Below are positions 8,901 to 15,516 of a stretch of DNA of 64,000 nucleotides, in pieces. Location of the stretch: positions 1-64,000 of the forward strand of contig NZ_JAMBNY010000014.1 of NCBI RefSeq assembly GCF_023715345.1. The letters run 5' to 3'. The stretch's first letter is position 1, and the number at the start of each line of letters is the position of its first letter. The position numbers were made by a program, and so were the translations under genes. The notes beneath the pieces were generated by a model. That model was not told the origin of the DNA, did no database searches, and was given only the letters and a program-made list of their open reading frames with translations. The stretch comes from Paenibacillus camelliae (GTDB taxonomy: Bacteria; Bacillota; Bacilli; Paenibacillales; Paenibacillaceae).

Positions 8901-10329
8901 CATAGTAACGCGTATTAATAGCAAACGATTTTGCAGCTTCGCCGCCCTTAGCACTATGTGGATCAATCGTTAATTGATTGCTTCCACCACCAGTAATTCG
9001 AGCGGATGTTATATCGATGGAACGATAGATAGCATTAGAATTGTACTCTCTAATTTCGAGCGTACCATTTTTAGCGTAAACCGGCTCGGAGAAGGTAAGA
9101 ATAATATTCTCATTCACACCTACATTATTGCTACCGCTGGCAGGTGAATACGTTGTAATTACCGGCGGTACTGTATCAGTAGCGTGGCCTGTCTGGAATC
9201 GCCAATCAGTTGCATTAGACATCCCATAATAAATATCATTTACTCTGCCTGTAGCGTAAAAAGCACCTGGCTCAACCGTTATGTAATAGTTCGTATTCGG
9301 TTCTAGATCAACCAGTGGATCAATCGTAACCTTTGAACCAGCGATGCTAATACGTGGGCTGTTAGCGAGCTCGTTAAATACGATATCATTGTTCGCTACT
9401 TTACGTATCATGACACGTTTGCTTGAGCTTGCACTAACGATTTTGTCAAAGCTTAACGTTAAGTTATCCGATACCGCTACACCTGACGCGTTGTTGGTAG
9501 GAGTAGTGGATCGAAGCTCTACTGGACTTTTATCTGTGTTTAGCTGCCAGATGTTTCCAGCATAATTGTTGCCTGCTGCATCCACAATCGCACCGTGTGG
9601 AATGCTAACCGTATACTGTGTTGATGGCTGAAGTACTTGATTCGGTGTAATCGTAATCGTTCTTGTACCGCTGCCCACAATTTCTTGTGATGATACGGCA
9701 ATTGAGCGATTGTCTGTTGTACTGCTTAGCGTAATGAAACCACTCGCTGCATATACGGGTTCGCTAAACGTGAAGGACAGTGACCCTGTAATTGGTAGCT
9801 TCACATTACAGCTGCCATACAAGGGGCATAGCGCTGAGCTTTGTGATTGAAGGGTTGGATGTACATTATCCACGATCGCGCTAGTTTTCATATTCCACTC
9901 AGATGGAGAACTAATGCCAGCAAATACTGCACCGTTCGATGAGTTAGCAACCGCACCACCCTCAACCAACACATAATATTCTGTGTCTAGATCCAACTGG
10001 ATATGATTTGCATTTATTGTCAGCACATTGCTAGAAACTGAAACATAGGGTGAGTTCATAGTAAATGCTTGAATTTCTGCATTATCTGCATAGCGATAAA
10101 TCGTTATTTTTTTGTTAAGATCATGCTTTACAATATTTTCATCAAATGTGATCTTAAATATTGGTCGTACTGCAACATTCATTGCGTTATCCGCTGGACT
10201 TAAGCTGACGACGACTGGTCCCAAAGTAGCCGCAGCTGCTTCCTTCTGTACCAAGCTCGCAGGAAGCGCTATTTGTAATAACATAATAATTGCAATGATC
10301 AAAGATAGTTTTTGTTTTCCCCGCATCAT
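5908..10329 (-). CDS. SLH-anchored surface protein with Big_5 and SWM-type repeats (1473 aa)
   Basis: Exported, cell-surface protein. The signal peptide is about residues 1-34 (AAAA/TLGP). Five SbsA-type Ig-like (Big_5) repeats follow (about 36-625), each with LSPADNAMNVAV-like starts and a D.NT.Y.V/I.....IVD.AGN core. Next come about four repeats of 100 residues resembling the SWM repeat (about 630-1040; VSYSKGRTGQIQDLTGNEAP-like), then a beta-rich region. Three C-terminal SLH motifs occupy about 1285-1473, with ITRGEF, ITRQDM and a degenerate NAERVQ at the polymer-binding position. By family knowledge, SLH domains bind pyruvylated secondary wall polymer, and CsaB is encoded in this window. 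Probable role: structural or adhesive S-layer-associated protein. Start ATG 10329 or the next codon (M2), with GAGGAG upstream. Confidence 0.85.
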   Translation of the reverse strand: MMRGKQKLSLIIAIIMLLQIALPASLVQKEAAAATLGPVVVSLSPADNAMNVAVRPIFKITFDENIVKHDLNKKITIYRYADNAEIQAFTMNSPYVSVSSNVLTINANHIQLDLDTEYYVLVEGGAVANSSNGAVFAGISSPSEWNMKTSAIVDNVHPTLQSQSSALCPLYGSCNVKLPITGSLSFTFSEPVYAASGFITLSSTTDNRSIAVSSQEIVGSGTRTITITPNQVLQPSTQYTVSIPHGAIVDAAGNNYAGNIWQLNTDKSPVELRSTTPTNNASGVAVSDNLTLSFDKIVSASSSKRVMIRKVANNDIVFNELANSPRISIAGSKVTIDPLVDLEPNTNYYITVEPGAFYATGRVNDIYYGMSNATDWRFQTGHATDTVPPVITTYSPASGSNNVGVNENIILTFSEPVYAKNGTLEIREYNSNAIYRSIDITSARITGGGSNQLTIDPHSAKGGEAAKSFAINTRYYVTISNQALVDVAGNAFSGITGKNYSFVVSSQQTGTGPQLTALSPSNLSTTVATTNEKFKLTFDKPVQVNQHSSGATIYSVSSRSTDVTAVLTVDPKDSKVVNLTPASALDPNTDYYIHIEPNSIVDQSGNYFVGIKNQYQWKFKTLGGDTTPPSIIKTEVSGNTIRIVYNELLKETLNPSPASYYVTVAGNARNINSVKVEGNVVFLTLSSSVTNNQQVLVSYSKGRTGQIQDLTGNEAPDFANRVATNGFTEANPVVTSSSYSGSTITLTFSETLDTLNSLAYTQFVVTANGRAVTIQRLSQSNNSLVFTMNQSIASNSTVIVNYVQGLYPISGLSNNKVASFSHTVGTTNNSGGGEVAGPPTLQTISVVADKLFLKYNKTLNSSTKPGTYQYSVLVNGRTTSVRSVDLTTDTVVLTLSSTPAAADTVYVTYYGTGSTLHDNSNNAAASFSSVKATNGTTDGGSDKTTVSVQGAVIKGDTITINFSGALDAGSVPSETNFLVRISENVRVISNITINGSQVTLKLNSAAKVGETVKVSYFNTNSSLRSSAGIAVNGFTDLNVANQTTVLDALSNDYASHANGIIIKTSASTTSSDISPGGYTVNRYTIATEKLTTAISTLSDAKLTESQLIFEVPTSERAAIVAYSISALEYAARKGDFTLVVKHGDKTYLLPVSSIDVNAAARALGGSSVSNYLKVVLEEGDTPATSSLVTAINRSGATLLEGPYYYDALIVNGSQSQPAKITGNLTRTVNTTRSITNNNTTAVFYDEVVGQISYVPTTFSKSGNTTTITFKRPGNSAYAIVSNNKLYSDSSKHWGLSSISLMTRKFIAEGHSATNFNPKTNITRGEFATYIVRGLGLSANKDAAKKFKDVNSNSVMGGYIGAAVEAGLVSGVSATSFEPNSYITRQDMALMMIRMANAVGLDTKLNATADSVLSGFKDKSSVSSYARTGLAQAIEIGIISGTSTTALSPKSNAERVQGIIMIQRVLERANYLQK

Positions 10330-10435
10330 TCACACTCCTCAAATTACACTCGTACCATATTTGTCGGTTTTTTCGTCTTCAAAATGAAGGGTCTTAAGTC
10401 ACAAAACGATGTGCATGCTCCTTTCCAAAACAAAT

Positions 10436-10480
10436 AAGCCAGACTCTGCATCTAATCACATTAGACGTAAAATCTGACTT
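10436..10480 (-). terminator. metK terminator
   Basis: An imperfect long hairpin on the minus strand (AAGTCAGA...TCTGGCTT outer arms, TCTAAT/ATTAGA inner arms) followed by ATTTGTTTTGG. It lies 21 bp after the metK stop. Confidence 0.6.
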
Positions 10481-10501
10481 AAAAGTTTCTAACTTATGGG
10501 A

Positions 10502-11704
10502 TTAAAGACCTGCGTCTTGCTTCAAAATTTCAGCTTTATCTACGCGCTCCCACGGTAGATCGATATCTGTACGGCCAAAATGTCCGTAAGCCGCCGTTTG
10601 AGAGTAAATAGGACGACGAAGATCAAGCATTTTAATGATTCCTGCAGGACGAAGATCAAAGTTTTTACGAATGATCTCAACTAGCTTCTCGTCAGCAACA
10701 TGACCAGTACCATACGTATCTACGTTGATGGATACAGGCTGTGCAACACCGATCGCATAAGCCAATTGAATTTCACATTTATCCGCTAGACCAGCAGCAA
10801 CGATATTTTTAGCTACGTAGCGAGCAGCATATGCAGCGGAACGGTCAACCTTCGTTGGATCCTTACCGGAGAATGCTCCACCGCCATGACGTGCATAACC
10901 GCCATACGTGTCTACAATAATTTTACGGCCTGTTAGACCAGCATCACCTTGTGGTCCACCAATAACAAAGCGGCCAGTTGGGTTAATGAAATATTTTGTT
11001 TGCTCATCAAGCCACTCTTGAGGTACAACTGGCTTAATAACATGCTCCATAATATCAGATTGAATTTGAGCAAGAGTAATCTCTTCAGCATGCTGAGTGG
11101 AAACAACGATCGTGTCTACACGAACCGGCTTGCCATCTTCATACTCAATCGTAACTTGTGTTTTACCGTCCGGACGTAAGTAATCTAATTTACCGTTTTT
11201 ACGTACTTCAGACAGACGACGGGCGATACGGTGTGATAGCGCGATTGGAAGCGGCATAAGCTCAGGCGTCTCATTCGTTGCGAAGCCGAACATTAAACCT
11301 TGGTCACCAGCACCAATGTCCTCATTCTCTTGATTAACATCTTTACCATCACGAGACTCTAGCGCTGCATTAACCCCTTGAGCAATGTCAGCAGACTGCT
11401 CATTCAGTGACGTCAATACTGCACAGGTGCTGTAGTCAAAGCCATACTTTGCACGTGTGTAACCGATCTCCTTAATTGTACGACGAGCAATTGCTGAAAT
11501 ATCAATATAATCAGCCTTACTCGTAATCTCCCCAATAACAAGCACTAAGCCTGTCGCAACAGAAACCTCACATGCAACACGCGCATTAGGATCGGCTTCC
11601 AAAAATGCATCTAGAACCGCATCAGAAATTTGGTCACAAATTTTATCGGGATGACCTTCTGTTACTGATTCTGATGTGAATAAGTGGCGTCCTTTTACCG
11701 ACAT
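10502..11704 (-). CDS. metK: S-adenosylmethionine synthetase MetK
   Basis: Makes S-adenosylmethionine from methionine and ATP in the cytoplasm. 400 aa, the usual family length. Signatures present: N-terminal [27 protein letters not shown], and the P-loop-like [19 protein letters not shown]. The start at ATG 11704 is set by GGAGG 9 nt upstream and by the conserved N-terminus; the in-frame sequence to 11752 is leader. It is a single-gene unit with its own sigma-A promoter (11808-11836) and a hairpin with T-run in the leader (11751-11784). No S-box (SAM-I) aptamer can be found in the short leader, which is unlike B. subtilis metK. Confidence 0.97.
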   Translation of the reverse strand: MSVKGRHLFTSESVTEGHPDKICDQISDAVLDAFLEADPNARVACEVSVATGLVLVIGEITSKADYIDISAIARRTIKEIGYTRAKYGFDYSTCAVLTSLNEQSADIAQGVNAALESRDGKDVNQENEDIGAGDQGLMFGFATNETPELMPLPIALSHRIARRLSEVRKNGKLDYLRPDGKTQVTIEYEDGKPVRVDTIVVSTQHAEEITLAQIQSDIMEHVIKPVVPQEWLDEQTKYFINPTGRFVIGGPQGDAGLTGRKIIVDTYGGYARHGGGAFSGKDPTKVDRSAAYAARYVAKNIVAAGLADKCEIQLAYAIGVAQPVSINVDTYGTGHVADEKLVEIIRKNFDLRPAGIIKMLDLRRPIYSQTAAYGHFGRTDIDLPWERVDKAEILKQDAGL

Positions 11705-11750
11705 CCGTATCAACCTCCCATAGCTTATATATATAAGAATAACCTTATAC

Positions 11751-11784
11751 ACAAAAAATGAACCTTTTCCCGTAGGAAAAGGTT
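11751..11784 (-). terminator. Terminator-like hairpin inside the metK leader
   Basis: A perfect 10 bp stem (11761-11770 with 11775-11784) with a 4-nt loop, followed on the minus strand by CATTTTTTGTG. It lies between the metK promoter and the metK start codon, so it would form within the first 60 nt of the metK RNA. It could be an attenuator. It could also end transcripts from the upstream SASP gene, although the metK promoter lies between the two. Confidence 0.7.
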
Positions 11785-11807
11785 GATTACAACACTTCTA
11801 AGATAGA

Positions 11808-11836
11808 ATAATACAGAAAATCAAGCTTCGTGTCAA
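11808..11836 (-). promoter_or_regulatory. Sigma-A promoter of metK
   Basis: Minus strand: TTGACA (11831-11836), 17 bp spacer, TATTAT (11808-11813). Near-consensus. Transcription would start near 11801, giving a leader of roughly 97 nt before ATG 11704. Confidence 0.8.
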
Positions 11837-11891
11837 TGCAAGTCAAATTCCCAGTTATTATGCAGAATCTTAGATTACGTTGCGGCAAAAC

Positions 11892-12158
11892 CTAGATTCG
11901 ACCTAACACTTGCTCTGCTTGCTGTATGAGACGTTTCGTAATGGAACCACCAATATATCCTACATTTCTTGTCGATACAGTTGCCCAGTCAATCGAGCCT
12001 TTAACAGGAGTCGCTGCTGCCCCTAATTCATCAGCGAATTCTGAATTAAGATCTTGAGCCGGTGCGGCATATAATCCCAGCTCCGCTGCTAGCTCATACT
12101 TCATCGCTTCAAGCGCAGCCTTCGCCTCTGGAACAACGACTTGATTTCGTCTGCTCAT
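11892..12158 (-). CDS. Alpha/beta-type small acid-soluble spore protein
   Basis: DNA-coating protein of the spore core that protects DNA from UV and heat and is degraded at germination. 88 aa. Family features: VPEAKAALEAMKYELAAELG in the first conserved region and the C-terminal NVGYIGGSITKRLIQQAEQ, with the Gly-Ser stretch. The middle is longer and more acidic than in B. subtilis SspA/SspB. The spacer between the two conserved blocks (YAAPAQDLNSEFADELGAAA) lacks the usual GPR protease site consensus as I remember it (E-I/F-A-S-E-F), offering SEFADE instead. Start ATG 12158 with AAAGGAGG 8 nt upstream. A sigma-G-like promoter lies upstream (12201-12227). Confidence 0.9.
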   Translation of the reverse strand: MSRRNQVVVPEAKAALEAMKYELAAELGLYAAPAQDLNSEFADELGAAATPVKGSIDWATVSTRNVGYIGGSITKRLIQQAEQVLGRI

Positions 12159-12200
12159 CGTCAATTCCTCCTTTTATCATATAGAAGATGATTACAAACA

Positions 12201-12227
12201 TAGTATGGCTGTGAGCCACGGTTATAC
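12201..12227 (-). promoter_or_regulatory. Possible sigma-G (forespore) promoter of the SASP gene
   Basis: Minus strand: GTATA (12223-12227), 15 bp, CATACTA (12201-12207). The -10 matches the sigma-G pattern CATnnTA and the -35 matches GnATr, but the spacing is 2-3 bp shorter than the usual consensus. Forespore expression is expected for SASP genes. Confidence 0.45.
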
Positions 12228-12310
12228 GCTGATGAAGTTTTGACAAGCTTGGCTAATCTTTGCTCTTTATCCAATTGAGTTACATACGCGAATATTTTTA
12301 GACCGGTCAA

Positions 12311-12360
12311 AAGAAAAAAGGCTGCTCATATGGTCAGTTCATCGACCTAGAGCAGCCTTT
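12311..12360 (-). terminator. Terminator after the 166-aa protein gene
   Basis: An 11 bp stem (12317-12327 with 12350-12360, AAAGGCTGCTC/GAGCAGCCTTT) with an inner GGTC/GACC pair, followed on the minus strand by TTTTTTCTTTT. Confidence 0.85.
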
Positions 12361-12376
12361 CAATCATCATATAAAA

Positions 12377-12877
12377 TTATTCTAAAGTATAAGTGCCTTT
12401 AACTAAAACAATTAATGATGTTTTTGAATCTGAAGAAGCTTGAATACCACGACCCTCACGAGGGAACCATATTAGATGATTGGCAGGTACAGGTGAACCT
12501 TTTTTAATATCAACACCAGCCGTTACATCCGATATACCGTTAGCATCTGAGCTGTATGCGATAGCTTTTCCTCCGCGAACGACAGCTTCACTACCAGCAT
12601 TCACCATTAACGTTTTACCAACAGGAACGGTTACAACCTCTAGTGCTTGACTTGCCGAAGATGAACCACCTCCAGAAGCACCACTGCCGCCTAGCTTAGC
12701 GATCTGCTCATCGACATAGCTTTTCGTAACGACAGGATCATTAACGGTTCCTGGTGTCACTGAGCTCGTTCCAACCGTCAATGCATTACCGAGTACGACT
12801 CCCGTAATGATGCCGATCGCTAGAATCGATGCAGCGCCTAGCTTTTTGAACGACAATTGTTTCATACGTCCGTTCAT
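12377..12877 (-). CDS. Hypothetical exported protein with N-terminal anchor (166 aa)
   Basis: No family recognised. After a basic N-terminus (MNGRMKQLSFKK) there is one hydrophobic segment (about residues 14-32), a T/V/P-rich part with a short KSYVDEQIAKLGG helix, a Gly/Ser linker (about 63-75), and a C-terminal beta-rich domain of about 85 residues. The last domain has a hydrophobic strand-turn pattern with PVGKTLMVNAGSEAVVRGGK. The layout (anchor, linker, small beta domain) suggests an extracytoplasmic protein. The start is uncertain: ATG 12877 abuts the GAGGAG sequence, and ATG 12865 is 12 nt from it. It follows the 820-aa secreted protein gene by about 50-60 bp, so the two may be co-transcribed. 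Confidence 0.75.
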   Translation of the reverse strand: MNGRMKQLSFKKLGAASILAIGIITGVVLGNALTVGTSSVTPGTVNDPVVTKSYVDEQIAKLGGSGASGGGSSSASQALEVVTVPVGKTLMVNAGSEAVVRGGKAIAYSSDANGISDVTAGVDIKKGSPVPANHLIWFPREGRGIQASSDSKTSLIVLVKGTYTLE

Positions 12878-12925
12878 CTCCTCTCTCTAGTAATTTGACA
12901 TTTATACTGCTGAATCAACAACTAC

Positions 12926-15388
12926 TTATTTAACAATTTCATTAAAGGTTAATTGTTTAGTAGCAATTAATCGCTTATGTCCCTTATACACGTCGTAAAT
13001 ATTTAACGTATATTGATTAATGAATCGATTACGTAGAAGATCATTCGTGTACATAAACTTCATCTCTTTGTTCTTTCCTAGCAGCAAGTTAGAATCCGTT
13101 GTTTCTGTAGCTTCTGTTTTGTCCTTGTTAATCGTAAATTCCTTAGAGAACGAAATAGCAGGTACATTAGGATCTACAAATTCTACTAGAATGCTGTGCT
13201 CATCGGAATATGCAGACGCATTTTCTCTGATCTCAACATCATATTCAAAGGACAGCTCGATAGAGTCAGCAATGAATCCGTCTGAAATCGCTGGTACTGC
13301 AGTAATATATCTCAAGCTTACATCATACTGGCTAAACGGAAGCTTCTCAAAGCTATTCGTTGGCTGTCTATCCGTGAAGACATGTCTTGTATATACAGGA
13401 TTCAGTACAGCTTCAATCTCAGTTTCTGCTAATGCTAGAGATTCCCCAAAGTAAAACTCTAGTTGCTCTTGCTCGAAGTTCTTTGGAATTACAGCCCACG
13501 CACTTAATACAAGCTTACCACTTGGCAATAAGCGTTGTTCATATTTTGCAAAGTTGAGATCTATGATTTCATCATCTTTATTAGTAATATAACCTTTTAA
13601 TTCACCTGGCACAATGGTTCTACGCTCTTTGTTGGTATATTCCAATTCAGCATAGAATAGGTTTGTCTGGCCGCCTTCATACATGTATGAATTTAATAGT
13701 TTAACATCCGCACGTTTACCAGCAGAATCAATTTCATACTTTTGATTACTTGCTAATAATTGAGCATTTCTCAAATTATCTACTGTGAATGTATGAACGT
13801 CGGATTCCTTCTCGTTATCTATCATCTTAAAACCTAGCTTATTCACTGTTTGTGTATACGGAATTTGCGTATAGACTAACATACGATAAGACTGGTTAGG
13901 TGATAGTGCAAGGATAGGATCTACATTATAAACCTTCGTCATTGTAGCTGGTAATGCAACACCATCCAAAACAAACTGTCCAGAAAGATCTAATTTTGAT
14001 TTAGCTGTACTGCTCGTATTCGTCACTTTGAACTCAGCAACTACTAAATCCATTAAATCATTCGGTGTACGCTGAGAAGATATCTGTTCAATCTTTAATC
14101 CTTCATATGTTGTTGAAGCTGTTGGATTAGTTGTAGGTCCAGTAGACGCCCCTAGAGCTAATTTAAAATTAGCTAAAAAGTTTCTATAGCTGTCCTTTTC
14201 TTGCATCACAACAATTTGGCTATTGGATAGCGATTTGCTGTCAGGAATCAATCCAACTAACGAAATCTCTTTCTTGATATTCGGCAGTAGATTTCCAGCT
14301 TCCTCTTCTTTAGCTAGATTTAATGGGTACAAGTAGCCTTCTTTCGTTTTTAGGTAGTATTTAACGTCAGGAATAGCTACTGGAAAAGTACTTTTGTTTT
14401 CAAGTGTAATTTTAGTTTCTAATTCGGTCTTGTTATTATTCGTTTTAACTGTACTTTTGTCCGATTGGAAGGCAATCGAAGTGTCGTTAATACGAACGAT
14501 TTTAGCTGTATTGATATCTACAGCAGGTGTATCCACTAAATTCAACAATTGAATAGAAAACTTAGGTATTCCAAATTCGCCCTCGCTCGGATCTATGTAT
14601 CCATTAATAATTAGCTCCTTCGAAAGTGCTTCAACTGGAATGGAAACGCCAAGTGTAAGACTCTTACGCTCGTTACCTTTAAGCGTTAACGTTTCATAGG
14701 ATGGTGTAATCGTGTACGATTTTCCACCAACGGATGCCTGAAATTTTAGATTATCAAGATTAATGGATTTTGAAGATAAGTTACGAATGGCCATATCAAA
14801 ATTGATGTAACCATACTCCTGATCTCTGTACATAATATAATTACTAATTAATACATTAAGCTTGTTACTATCAATTAATATTTCCTTAGATCTTTTATAT
14901 GGAGTGATTTTATAATCTTTTGCACTTAATGTTCCTATCACTCTTTCGTAGCTACTTACGCTAAAGTCCCATTTAATGATGTTAATTTGAAAATCATTCA
15001 AACTAGCTGATGCCTCAGCATTTGTATAATACGTTAAATATGTAGTTCCTTTAGAAGGTACAATTTGTTTTGTCTTATCCGCTTCGATTAACTTCGTAAC
15101 ATAAGACTTATTACTTTTCCCTTTAATTCTTGCCCAATAATCAATAAGAGGCAGGCTTGAGGACGAATTATTCTTAAATTCCAAAGTAAAAGCAAAAATC
15201 TGCCCTGTTTCGTTCTTCATACTTTCCACATCATATAGACTGACAGATATATCAGAAGCAACCTTTACTGATTGATTCGACAGTCCGTCAGCCTTTACAT
15301 TAGGTATACAAAGCAGCATTAACGTTAAGCTAAGTATTAATATCAATGATTTCCTCGAAAAAATCTCTTTGTACAATTGATAAACCAT
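12926..15388 (-). CDS. Large secreted protein of unknown function (820 aa)
   Basis: No domain family recognised with confidence. The signal peptide is about residues 1-34 (hydrophobic LILILSLTLMLLCIPNV, cleavage near VKA/DG). The rest is beta-rich, with at least four tandem regions that repeat a pattern of the type F.....N.S......L....Y....G....L, resembling extracellular Ig-like or DUF-type sandwiches (about 45-185, 195-310, 320-440, 455-580, 590-810). No SLH or LPXTG anchor is visible at the C-terminus. Start ATG 15388 with GGAGG 7 nt upstream. An ECF-type promoter lies only 27 bp upstream (15416-15444), and the S-layer terminator separates it from the gene before. Confidence 0.8.
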   Translation of the reverse strand: MVYQLYKEIFSRKSLILILSLTLMLLCIPNVKADGLSNQSVKVASDISVSLYDVESMKNETGQIFAFTLEFKNNSSSSLPLIDYWARIKGKSNKSYVTKLIEADKTKQIVPSKGTTYLTYYTNAEASASLNDFQINIIKWDFSVSSYERVIGTLSAKDYKITPYKRSKEILIDSNKLNVLISNYIMYRDQEYGYINFDMAIRNLSSKSINLDNLKFQASVGGKSYTITPSYETLTLKGNERKSLTLGVSIPVEALSKELIINGYIDPSEGEFGIPKFSIQLLNLVDTPAVDINTAKIVRINDTSIAFQSDKSTVKTNNNKTELETKITLENKSTFPVAIPDVKYYLKTKEGYLYPLNLAKEEEAGNLLPNIKKEISLVGLIPDSKSLSNSQIVVMQEKDSYRNFLANFKLALGASTGPTTNPTASTTYEGLKIEQISSQRTPNDLMDLVVAEFKVTNTSSTAKSKLDLSGQFVLDGVALPATMTKVYNVDPILALSPNQSYRMLVYTQIPYTQTVNKLGFKMIDNEKESDVHTFTVDNLRNAQLLASNQKYEIDSAGKRADVKLLNSYMYEGGQTNLFYAELEYTNKERRTIVPGELKGYITNKDDEIIDLNFAKYEQRLLPSGKLVLSAWAVIPKNFEQEQLEFYFGESLALAETEIEAVLNPVYTRHVFTDRQPTNSFEKLPFSQYDVSLRYITAVPAISDGFIADSIELSFEYDVEIRENASAYSDEHSILVEFVDPNVPAISFSKEFTINKDKTEATETTDSNLLLGKNKEMKFMYTNDLLRNRFINQYTLNIYDVYKGHKRLIATKQLTFNEIVK

Positions 15389-15415
15389 TATTTCCCCTCC
15401 TAACATTCTACATTA

Positions 15416-15444
15416 TCAGACGCGATCACCCTAGATAAAGTTGC
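15416..15444 (-). promoter_or_regulatory. Predicted ECF-sigma-type promoter of the 820-aa secreted protein gene
   Basis: Minus strand: GCAACTTT (15437-15444), 15 bp, GTCTGA (15416-15421), with C just before GTC. The -35 box is identical, at identical spacing, to the site at 5720-5748. It lies between the S-layer gene terminator and the gene, so the gene has its own promoter with a leader of about 20 nt. Confidence 0.55.
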
Positions 15445-15455
15445 GAGATATAAAT

Positions 15456-15486
15456 AAAAAATCCTTCCCAGAGGGAAGGATTTTTT
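15456..15486 (-). terminator. S-layer gene terminator
   Basis: A perfect 14 bp stem (15456-15469 with 15473-15486), TCCTTCCC/GGGAAGGA flanked by A6/T6, with a 3-nt loop. It is strong in both directions and lies 31 bp after the S-layer stop codon. Confidence 0.92.
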
Positions 15487-15516
15487 ATTTAAGATTTGTT
15501 AATAATAAAGTAATAA

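Noticed and set aside
11705-11891. S-box or other SAM riboswitch before metK
   Set aside because: I searched by eye for the conserved GAGGGA, ACTGGCCC and GCAACC blocks on the minus strand and found none.
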